64,000 nucleotides of DNA, taken from assembly GCA_004802725.1 (NCBI GenBank), contig SGPM01000065.1, positions 1 through 64,000 on the forward strand. The letters run 5' to 3'. Positions 48,952-58,904 of this stretch are shown piece by piece. Made by a program: the position numbers and the translations under genes. Each line of letters opens with the position of its first letter. Positions within the stretch are counted from its first letter, which is position 1. The notes under the pieces were generated by a model. That model saw only the letters and a list, made by a program, of their open reading frames with translations, searched no databases and was not told the DNA's origin. Source of the stretch: Antrodiella citrinella. Lineage: Eukaryota > Basidiomycota > Agaricomycetes > Polyporales > Steccherinaceae.

Positions 48952-51900
48952 TCAAGAGGCACGGCTGAACATATTCTTGATAGTGTTGTGTCGTCTTCGG
49001 GCTCTCTCCAAGGGTGTTAGGTCGTCTGCGTTGCCTTTAGGACTATCGTCGAGAACCACTACCGCTAAACGTATCGTCAATAAAAGCTCAGCCGCAAGAA
49101 CAGAGTCACGTACGGGAAGATCCACTAGCTTCCGTTGACTGATCTTGTGTGCGGGCAGCCTTCCCATCTGCAGATCCTAAGGGCGAAAGTGAGGGAGGGC
49201 CCATGTTGGAATCTGACAAGGATTTCGGAAGCATTGACCGACGACGCTGTGTCAAAGTACAATGATCAATACAATAACAGATCGCGACCATTAAAACGGC
49301 AGCTGACCTTGTTTACTCCCGCGACGTTGACAAGTTCTAAGTCAACAAGGAACTTCTGTTCGTCGACTCTGGTCCGCTGCTCTACGCACTCTACCACCCA
49401 CGCGATTCCGACTACGAGGGGTAGTGGTTCGTGCAGCAATCTAAGACTTATTGTCAGACAATTACCTTGCCATATAGGTATGATCACGAACCGATAACGC
49501 GTCAAAGTACTCATGAGTCCTCTCTTGTACACAATGTGCGTACACGTTTGACCTACCCTAGTCAACATCTATACCAATGGGTCAATAAGGGCCGATTCTC
49601 AGCGATCATAATTTAAACTCACCTTCGCACCCAGACCCTTGAGCATGTCCACAAACAAACCACCAGCGTCATCCCCATTGTCCGTCCGCACATCCACGAA
49701 AATCGTGCAATCCTTCAAAACCTTCAGCGAGCCAGACGTCGATCCACCTGCACCACCAGGTTTCGTCTTCGAGACGTGTGCTCCATCGGAAGTACCAGAT
49801 GACCCAGCTTTTCCGAGTGCGCCAGGAGCTGTTTGCATCCCTTGTGACGACGATGGGAAGGTACTACTGGCAGAACGAAGCCCCGCACGACCTTTGCCTT
49901 TGCCCTCAGATGCGGGCGCGACTGGCTTTGGCGGTGTTTGTGGCAATGCTGACAGCGATTGGGACAGAAGTTGGGAAGCCATGGAGGCTCGACGGGAGGC
50001 GTTGGTCTTCCATGAGTCCGTTACACCAGGTTCGCGTGGTTTATCGCCGACCAATGATGGCTGCTCTCCATTGGTACTAGGCAAAGGAACAGATGCAGAA
50101 GATCCTTCGCCAGGAGGAGCAGGGGCGGCATCTCCAGAGGAGCCTTGGAAGAACATGTCCATGTCGTTTGTCACGTCTTTCACTTCATCATTTGCAGAAC
50201 GTGAAGGTCCAGTCACAGCGCTATCTTCCATGTCTGTATCTTCTCGCATGAAGCTCGGAGCCCCACCCTTCACTGGGCTTCCTTCCACCATAGGCAAACT
50301 AGATTGTTTGCTAACGCGGTGGACCACTCTACTTACATTGGCTCCTGCCCCTGTGAGCGTACCTGCAGCAAAGATACCTGTTTTGCGTGATGGCATCGCC
50401 TTGCTTCCAAATACGAAGGGCCCCTTTGGCTTGCCGGCGATAATTCCTGAATGTAGGTTGATCCTCTTGGGGCCCTCTGCTGAACTGGAAGACGAAGACG
50501 AGGGGGCTGTCGCAAGTCTAGCTTTCGGAACCGGAGGGGGTAGCATCAGCTTCGAATGCATCTGCGTTTGCGGTTTCGAGGATGATCCTAGACGTGCACC
50601 CATGGTACCGACAGTATTCGAACGTTTCAACGGGACGGCCCGCTTGCTGCTGCTGTCTGATCTATTGGATCGCATGGCGATATTTGCGTCGTCTTTGGAG
50701 AGCGTCGATGTGGTTGGTGCATCATCTTCATCGTCTGTATCCCCACGGATGTCGCGATTGAACCCCATGCTTGTGTTCGGTCTCGATGGAGGAGGCATAT
50801 TCAGCTTCTCCAAAGCTTGTGATAGATTTGAGAGGGAAGATGAGGGAGGCTGGGTCATGCGGGAGAAATTGAATGACCGAATGTTAGAGAATGAAGCATT
50901 TGCGGTTGAATGTGGTTTGGTGGGGGATCCAGGATTGGACTTCGCCGCTGAGCTAGACGTAGGCATGGCATACGAGAATGACATGGACCGTCGTCTACCT
51001 GGAGTCTTTGCCTGAGAAGGCGCAGCAGCTGACGGGACGCCAAGCCCTAAGGCAGAGGCATCTGTGCGAAAGGCTGAGCAATTGCTCGAACAGAGAACAC
51101 AAATTGTACTGACTGTTAGAACGAGCAGCTCCCTTTGTTGCAGTTTCCGTGGTCGGATGATCATCTTTCTTCTTCGTATCCTTCTGCCTGAGCGACGCGG
51201 AACGCGTCATTCGTCCGCCCAGTGGGATCGGCGCGGGTGGCTGCCTTGGCTTCATGGATCGGACGCGTGATGCTGCAGGGGGCTTGACTTCAGAATTGGA
51301 TGACGATGTAGTAGATACCTGCAGTCCAGTAGCCAGTCTAGGCAGACGGCTGCTGGTCGCCACAGGTGTCTTCGGCCGTAGAACATGTTCAGACATTCCC
51401 TCCGGTGGTTTCTCCTCGGACCTTTCTGCTGCAGGTGCTGTCTTGGATACCCATGGAGTGTTAGGAAGCGGCGTCAAAGGCGACATCGGAATCACGGAGC
51501 CTGAAGACTCAGGTCTCCGAGGAGTTAGCATGAGATCGTCGATGGGAGGTTTCTCGTCCGCAGGAGAAGTAGGCAACGATGGTAGAGGTGAGGAAGGTGG
51601 AGGAGCATCACTAGAGGATGTGGATGTGTCCAATGCCTGGAGCGTAGTCTCAGNTNAAGGCAGTCTCAGGGAGCTGGACCCTGTTGTAGGCGTGGCCATG
51701 ACGATATCCTCAGAAGGAGGACCTCTTGTCTCACTAGACACGTCGGGAATAGCATCCATCGACGGGACGGTGGTAATACGAAGCTTTATACCAGGAGTGC
51801 GCCATGGCGATGGGGGTATACGATTGAGATCCAGATGTGGTACGGGAGTAGCGGTTTCGGGCGGGACCGACTGAGCTCGTTGCAGCCGGACGGGGGTATA

Positions 51901-52260
51901 CTCTCTACTTGGAGAGGGGGCAGAAGAAGTAGATGATGGTTTCTTGGGAGATCGAGGAAAGTGCTCAGCAGGTTGTGCGTCGGTGCTCTCGTCGTCTAAC
52001 CCGTGTCTGGCCCGCTTCAACTCCCTCTCCCTGAGTGCCACCGTATCCTTCAGCGGTGATGAAGGCCGCTTCGCGGGTACATCGTGATCCTCCTTTGCAC
52101 TATGAGTAGATGATTGTCCAATGTCAGCCATAGGAGTCGGCGGGGAGTCGACATTGTGCTTGACGGTCATACGAGCTTGTTTGAACGGGGAGCGGCGGAG
52201 GGCATTAGGGTCGAGTTCAGGTAATGCCAACTGAGAACGGGTCTTGCGTGAACTGGCCAT
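48952..52260 (-). CDS. BRCT-domain protein, microcephalin-like
   Basis: This is a nuclear protein with a C-terminal BRCT phosphopeptide-binding module, expected to act in DNA-damage signalling or chromosome condensation. Exon 1 (52260 to about 51125) and exon 2 (about 51070-49622) encode some 850 residues of disordered Ser/Pro-rich sequence with many SP/TP sites (SPFKQARMTV, RSPKKPSST, RRRSMSFSYA). The BRCT starts at LKDCTIFVDVRTDNGDDAGG, continues LFVDMLKGLGAKV, VGQTCTHIVYKRG, LVVGIAWVVECVEQRTRVDE and FLVDLELVNVAGVNK. Two further short exons end TPLERARRRHNTIKNMFSRA with a stop at 48952. The Trp of AWVVE is the family's conserved residue. Two N bases (51655, 51657) leave two residues undetermined. 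A 458-codon frame on the opposite strand is a shadow. The exact orthologue group is inferred. Confidence 0.83.
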
Positions 52261-52594
52261 TTGGTTCTAGGGTCGATGTAGATCCATAAAACACAAGGAC
52301 CACAGAAAGAGAATTTGAAGTACAAAGGAACGGTGACTAAAGAACAACTTTACAACTTTAACGATTCGAGCCGACGCGTTTGTTTGGCTCTATTTGCACC
52401 GCCAAATCGAACGCGGTCACCACGTGCTTCATAAAATGCATCACGTGATATACATTAAAACTCCGACGGACATTTGTGCAAAATCGCACTTGATTCATAA
52501 GAAGAGCCATAGAAGAGGTGAATATAGAATGCGATGCAATACATGATGCTGAGGTACTACTACATATGACAAACATATCTGCATAACGGACACT
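52261..52594 (-). promoter_or_regulatory. promoter of the BRCT gene with MCB and E-box motifs
   Basis: Between the BRCT start and the stop of the next gene lie ACGCGT (52374-52379), an ACGCGGTCAC-CACGTG composite (52411-52426) and a palindromic TCACGTGA (52441-52448). ACGCGT is the MBF core used by G1/S genes; CACGTG is the E-box. A similar composite stands about 120 nt before the BUD4-like start. Cell-cycle control is inferred, not shown. Confidence 0.5.
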
Positions 52595-54108
52595 CTACAC
52601 CACTAAGGCAGCAATTGGACTATCCGGGCTCGCTGGTCTGGGAGCGTTAGGTCCGGGAACCAAGTGGAAACCAACCTAGGAATCTAGACTCAGCCATAAT
52701 CAGCATATCCATGATTACGGATTGCACTTACGCCGATGTGAGACATAAATCGGTTCAAATCCTCTTCCCTGCTGCTTTTAGGTCCGTCGTCGCCAAACCC
52801 AATAAAACCTTCACCGAATAGACCTGCCTCAGGTATCTGCAAGGGCTCAAGACCGTACTCTCTAACCAACGCCCTAGCGTCGTCTGGGCTGAGCCTCATG
52901 AGACCAGTGAGGTCCCGAGGGAAAAGAGGCGACGGTGTCGGAGGCGTCAGGTCGATCTCGAGCACAGCAGGTTTCTCTTGCTTTGGGAACTCCTCGCTGA
53001 TTTCCAAAATGGGCACTGTCATAGGCTCAGAAGGTTCCTTCGGAAGTTCCTCCGGTGCTGGCGGGCTTGGAATAGCGCTGGCGGAACTTGGCTGGCGTGA
53101 TAGTATGGGAGATGATGCGGGGGTTGCAAACGGTCTCACAAGAGGTATCAACGGTTCATCCAGTGAGTTCGAGCGTATCAAGGCGTTGTGACGTCTCGCC
53201 TCACTATACAAGGTTCAGATTAACTATCTCAGATGGAAACGCGGAAGATGCTCACGAGTTATGAAGACTAGCCTTCACTTCCAGAAGTTGGCGTTTGTAC
53301 CTGATGGCCTGCTCACGCATGTCTTGTGGGATTTGTTCCTGCAGCTGTTCATGGCTGATATGAGCACCGCCAATACCGTGCTCGGAGACGGAGTCGCTCA
53401 CCTCTCTTCGTACTCGCTCCACAATTTCTCGTTTGACACATTCTCGCACGAGAACACCAGCTATCTCCCTCAATTTCTCCTGCAACTGTCCATCCGAAAT
53501 CTCTTCCTTTAGCATTGCCTTCATCTCGACCATACGTTGCTCTTGACGCCTATGCTGATCATCGAGCTGCTTGCGAACCAGACCGATCTAAAATGAAGGG
53601 ATGGTGATGGGCACGCGCTAATATGATATGAGCATGCGAAACATACCTGATGAGTTGCATCGATTGCAGGTCCTAACGCTGCGACATGCACAGTCTGCTC
53701 CGCAAGAGTATCCATGGTAGATCCAACTGCGGTCAGCGTGAGTCTCATAGTCCCTAACAACTCCTCTACCGCCGCAACATCCTTTGCAACAGCAGCATTG
53801 CGTGCAGCACCGGTTTGCGTCGTAAAGGTGGTCAGAACGGATTGACCGGGTGTGGGCGATTGTGGCGTTGGGGATTTAGGAGGAGATACTGGATATGTGG
53901 GGGATACAGGCGCATCTTTTGCAGAGCCGTGTTCATCAGACTTAGGCCCTCCTTGGTGATTCGTCACATCGTAAGCAGACTCAGGTGCGGGATGTACGCT
54001 GCCACTTCCACTACCACCAGAGGGAGGCGGTGTTGACCATAGTGTCTGCGCTGCAGCATGAGGCGTTTTGGGGGTTCTCGGATTCTGCTGTGTAGGTTTT
54101 TTCGCCAT
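52595..54108 (-). CDS. coiled-coil protein, unknown
   Basis: This protein of unknown function has a clear domain plan. The start is at 54108 (MAKKPTQQNPRTPKTPHAAA), since the earlier in-frame codon at 54147 is GTG. Residues 1-110 are disordered. Residues 120-320 are predicted helical and coiled-coil (VEELLGTMRLTLTAVGSTMD, RKQLDDQHRRQEQRMVEMKA, LKEEISDGQLQEKLREIAGV, QAIRYKRQLLEVKASLHN). A Pro-rich tail with LSPDDARALVREYGLEPLQI and REEDLNRFMSHIG follows. The frame as read stops at 52690 (GYADYG). However, a perfect donor GTAAGT follows MSHIG, and an acceptor CCTAG leads to VGFHLVPGPNAPRPASPDSP with a stop at 52595; I prefer that ending. No catalytic motif is present. It might be a scaffold or cytoskeletal partner. 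Confidence 0.7.
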
Positions 54109-55315
54109 GATCAAGTGTGGAAAGTGGATGGTTCGTGGACGATTCACAGGAGAAGATCGAAATTAGACCGAGATGAAACTTTGAGTGGGTGAGGATTCCG
54201 TCCGGGGGTCATATAGGTCGGTCGAAAGCCAAGCATGATNTGATACACGATGAGAGCTGCGCAGCATGAGGAGTCCACGAGTCGCCTCGAGGAGCATTTG
54301 ATTCGATGAAGATGTTAGTCAAGCAGAACGTGGCCTGTTACATGTCCTGTACATAAACACGGTAATCCAAATCGGGAGGAACGTCGGGATCTTCCGAGCA
54401 ATCGATCCTCGTCGACGGCGACNCTGCGCTGCGCTGCAGTGACCGTGACTGTCACGGACTTACGGTCATTCCTGAGTCTGAGCCTAATTCACGGTCGCAA
54501 TTGCAAAGCTATGTTCAAACGAGTTCTACACTTATCCATCTGCCATTCTTCTGTTTGATACTCAATCTGTNGTTGTGTGCGCTCGTAACGCGCTGTGAAT
54601 GCTTGAGGTGGGTTACCATAACGCGTTTTCACTCGTGGTCATCAAACCAGTGGCCTGTGACAGATCATCTCTTCCTGAAAGTTGGANGCCAATTGGACGC
54701 TGCTCCTTGGCCGATAATCGATCCATGTACNAGGCGGATCTATTGCGATGCTGGAAATGACTAGAACAGCTCGGGGGAAGCTTGCGTTTTGCACAAGAAC
54801 AGGCAAATCATNATGGTAGGAAGGTCCCCACATAGGTTCGGCACTGTACGTGTGTTCACAGATGNGGCTTCTTGTGGATGGGCCTCAGGGCTATACAGGG
54901 CTCATGTGTTGTACTTGAGACAGCGACAGTTTGTGTGCACTGAGGGCCTTGTTTTCCAAACTCTATTGTTCTTCGTGCCGTTCGCCTGCCACACAGAGTT
55001 NCAACTAGACAACACGCAAANTTTGTCTAGGCGATCCTGTNGGCACGATGGCTTACTCTGGAATCACAGGTGTCGCAGCAAGTTCGGTTCAACGCACAGT
55101 GCTGGCGGTGCAGCGTTACCCCACGGTGTCCCGTTTAGGCCAGACGCCTAGTCGTAGCGCCACAGCATTTATGCCGCACATGCGGTGGTAACTGCGGCGT
55201 TGTTAGTAGGCATTCACCGCCATTGTAATACATACATACCGGNCCGAGATATGTTGGGCCCCGTATATATACGGCGATCCTGCATCCNTGCTAGTACCAC
55301 ACAATCGCCCGCGCT
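54109..55315. other. intergenic with scattered N bases
   Basis: About 1.2 kb with no supported gene and several isolated N bases. A perfect 7-nt inverted repeat around one base, CCGTGAC-T-GTCACGG, lies at 54443-54457. Confidence 0.4.
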
Positions 55316-56056
55316 ATGGGAAGGTATATGACTACCCGACCACCTCCTCGGCGTCCACCACCGAAGCCTGCGAAGGCCACNAAAGCCACCAAGCCTCCTC
55401 AGACTCCTGTAGTCCATGCTCCCCCTCGACAACCAAAACACATTAGGTACGCCCTGGGCAGCGAACAAAGAACCTGTTCAGTAGCTCCGACATACGAGGT
55501 ATATTCGTTTCCANTTCCAACCACCCCTCTACAATATGGCTCACATACCCACGCTCCTCACTAGGATGCCATCAAGTTAGCACTCAGAGCATTCCCGGAA
55601 CTTTGGTCACTCGATCGAAGCCAAATAACATTCTCTGTGGCTGCTTCATCGAGCGGCGCCCAAGATGATGGCGGTATCGCACCCTCCGCGTGGGAAGCTG
55701 CNATGCTCCGTCTGCAGCCATCCCAGGTCATTCGTATACATGCGGATTACCCTACCCTCGTCTTACAAGATGTCAACGGGCAGATGTCCCTGCCAAAGTA
55801 TGCTGAAGATGACGATGTCGAAGAGCTGGAACGAAGACGGTCAAAGCCCTCTGCAACACCGAGTACACACGCTTCCACTTCATCTGCATCCCTCCCGCCA
55901 CCTGATCGGCCACGCCCATCCAGTCCGCCATTATCGCCGACTTCATCCACCGGTCATCCCGTTCCTCGGCCACACTCTCCCCCTAGAACACTTGCCTCCC
56001 TTCCTCAGACCGCTTTTCGCAAGATCTTCTCCAGCAGTGCAAAACGTAGCAAATGA
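55316..56056 (+). CDS. small unknown protein
   Basis: A probable three-exon gene. Exon 1 is Pro/Lys-rich (MGRYMTTRPPPRRPPPKPAK, HAPPRQPKH). A short middle exon reads APTYE, and exon 3 (from 55564) starts DAIKLALRAFPELWSLDRSQ and continues LRLQPSQVIRIHADYPTLVL. It ends in a Ser/Pro-rich tail (AFRKIFSSSAKRSK) with the stop at 56056. TYEDAIKLALRAFPEL reads naturally across the second junction. The first junction is one base out of phase as written, and an N lies in exon 1 (55381), so a base may be missing or added. No family is recognised; the middle could be a small globular domain. Confidence 0.5.
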
Positions 56057-56935
56057 AGTCATTAAATGCTTTCCGACCTTGCACATACTCCATTGAATCA
56101 TTAGATTCTTCGCCTCCTTTTTTTTTGTTCAGCCGGATCCCCGTCAATGGGGCCGGTAATTTATAGATTTATATCCCGCATACTAAGTATTCTTCGCCTT
56201 CTTGATGCACACCTTTACATACCATTCGCCTCGTCATACCCCCCATTTCCACGGACTACCAGATCTACACATTTTATTTGTATTTGTATATACATAGACC
56301 GGATATACCACAACACCTCATTGTAGGGTTCTTGCGTAGGTAAAGAAACACATTCTCCCCATTCATGATTTCGAACAGGTGCGCTTCCCGTCTGAATGGA
56401 AAGATCCCGGGTGGCAAGTTTTGTATCGCCCTGTGCCATATATGAATGTCATCACCGGCAACGGAATCGGACAACTGAAGTACCGTGAGTCTCCGAGTGT
56501 CACTGAACAGTGCGTGTTTCGGGTATAACGCTACACAGGACGGTCCAGGACGGTCCACAAGGTTCAAGATGCATCCACAAATTTGAGAGCAGATACTTCG
56601 AGTAATGATCGCATCTGACATCATTGAGTTCTTCAGTAGATAAGCATGTCAATCGCGTTAGCAATACGATTCATCAGACTCCAGGGTACAGTACCGGGGG
56701 AGGCGCCAATTGTTAAGATGACTGTCGGACAACGGTCACATCACAGCGCCGCCAAGTTAGATGCTCGGTAATGCGAGCATTGCAAGTGACAAGGAAGTAA
56801 GTTTCGACCGATCCATCGGACGGAGGACAGACATTCGATTATGTATCAGGATCTCGAAGCACTACAATATCCATGTATGCACACTGCATGGCGTCAGCAG
56901 AAGAACTTTTTCATCATACAGGATCACGCACCTGT
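56057..56935. other. intergenic, convergent
   Basis: About 0.9 kb between the convergent ends of the small unknown gene and POS5, with no supported gene. A 10-mer GGACGGTCCA occurs twice in tandem near 56538-56557. Confidence 0.4.
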
Positions 56936-58485
56936 CTATGAACGACTATGTCGTAACAATGCTTTGCTCCGGAACGTAGCATTGTACTGCAGCAGGTTGT
57001 TGATGTCCCGTACCCAGTCATCCTCTTTCCCCGGACCTACACCTTCTCTGCTTTCATCCGGGTCAGCTATTGATGAACGGTTGATGCATGGTATTGGATA
57101 TAGCGAAGCCCGGACTGTCACAGACTCTCCTGGACTGAGCACATGTGAGACCTGGCCATCCATCGATAGACCAGCCGATGCGCGGCTGCGTTCGCTGATC
57201 TATGAGGTCAAAAGTGCAGCCATTAAATGTGAGTGAAAGTTGCTGGCAAGAGGGAGATGAACTCACGCGTAATGAGATTGAAGACGAGGAAGGAAACACT
57301 AAGGGCCTGAAAGACAGACTACGCGGGCATATCGGAGTCAGGACTATGGCACTCAACGAGGGATGCACAATGGGGCCTCCCGCTGATAAAGAATACGCCG
57401 TCGAACCCGTTGGCGTCGAGACAATTAACCCATCTGACTGCAACGAATCAAATGAACACAACACGAGGCATACGGAAGGTCATATTACATACCACTGCCT
57501 CAGTTAGATGTTGCCCATCAACGAATACGTCGATGGTATTGAGGTGTGGACTTGACCCTCGGTGCAAAGCGACTTCATTCATGACCTGCCATTCTGTATG
57601 AGGTGATTACATTCCGCGCTAGACCTTGCGAGTAGCCAGGTTCACTAACCTTCAGAATCCGTCCCTATTTGAAGCCCATCCTTGTCCTGAAATGTGCAGG
57701 ATAACCGCATTCGATGTAGGACGGCAGCGCCACCTTCGAACGCGCCGTCGATTGCTTTGGCAAAGTCATCGATGTCTGCAGATAGTCGAGTCAGAGGTCC
57801 GGCCGATGCGGAAAATATGGTCACATACGGAATGGTAGTAGAAAGCCCAAGGTACCCATAGAAAAGCTTAGGACACGTGGGACAGCGCCGACTTTGAACA
57901 ACGAAGAAGCATGTAGTATTGTCCCATCACCTCCCAATGTTACGACGAGATCAATGTTCTCCGACTTGGGGCCTAGTATAGGTTTGTAAGAGTATATATG
58001 ACGTATGGAAAGGTTTGCGATATCACCTTACCTGGTCGCCAGACGTGTACGCCCTCAGGTCTATCCGGACGGTCTTCATGATAGACTTTGACGTCAGGGT
58101 ATTTCTTCCATATATAGCTAACAGCAGTAGGTGAGTAATGCGGTTCGCATCGCAGAAACCGAGTGACGTACCTAAGTAATGCCTGGATAGCATCCACCAC
58201 CGGCTTCGTCCTCAGCTTGTTCACAAGTAACACGGATTTAGGTTGTTCAAATTGTTTTGTTGAGCTATCTTAGGAGCACAAGAAGTATCAGTGCATGTCC
58301 CTCCCGAATAATATAGTCACGTACGTGAACTTCTGTTCTGCTAGTTGCCGTGTGGTATGCAGTCGCCGTCTATGACAGACGTTACGAGCCGGGGGAATTG
58401 TGGAACGACATGAGAGAAGCAACCGCGGTGAGGATCGTGTATAAAAAGGCCGTAGTCTGAACGTGCATGATGCTGTGGCTAGCAT
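56936..58485 (-). CDS. POS5: mitochondrial NADH kinase
   Basis: This enzyme phosphorylates NADH or NAD+ with ATP and supplies mitochondrial NADPH. The first exon from 58485 encodes a typical matrix presequence, rich in Arg and Ser without acidic residues ([29 protein letters not shown]). Following exons give [35 protein letters not shown], the nucleotide motif [35 protein letters not shown] and [20 protein letters not shown]. Then come [20 protein letters not shown] and [20 protein letters not shown], and the end [14 protein letters not shown]. The targeting peptide distinguishes POS5 from the cytosolic Utr1/Yef1 kinases. The joins checked keep phase, and the C-terminal exon uses a different frame from the long open frame preceding it. 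About 400 aa. Confidence 0.88.
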
Positions 58486-58904
58486 CTTGTTCTTTTGGAG
58501 GAGCGGCAGGTATATCGAGTAGAGGTCCGAGTCAAGTCGCAGTCGTCCCGGGTTGCGGCTTCAACGAAGCTCGGTGTGCGGTTGTTAGCGGGGTATTTCC
58601 AGTACTTTGAGATGCACTCGAGACAATAGTGGTAATAATATGGAAAGTCTTGATGTGGCAATAGCTGTGGCCACAGATGGTCGTTCTGGTGTGTCCTTAA
58701 AATCCTGCTTCCGCAAGTAAAGGTCAATCGCCCATAGGCGCTGATATAACGCGAAATCTAGTTTGTTGTAGGGTACATACATAACAGAAAAGCTACAGAC
58801 TAACTGGCAGGTACTACAAAGCAAAGTACAACAGACATAATAGTACGAAATAATTGACAGAACGGAGGAAACCTGGGCGTACGAGACAATATACGAGGTG
58901 CCAT
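58486..58904. promoter_or_regulatory. upstream region of POS5 / 3' flank of ASTE1
   Basis: About 420 nt between two minus-strand genes; no supported gene and no certain motif. Confidence 0.4.

Noticed and set aside
49639..51015. 458-codon plus-strand open frame
   Set aside because: It is exactly antisense to the low-complexity exon of the BRCT gene; Ser/Pro-rich coding text often leaves the opposite strand open. No motif was seen.
51254..51874. 206-codon plus-strand open frame
   Set aside because: Antisense shadow of exon 1 of the BRCT gene.
54241..55315. Possible transposon because of N bases and short inverted repeats
   Set aside because: No transposase text, no long terminal repeats and no target-site duplication could be found.
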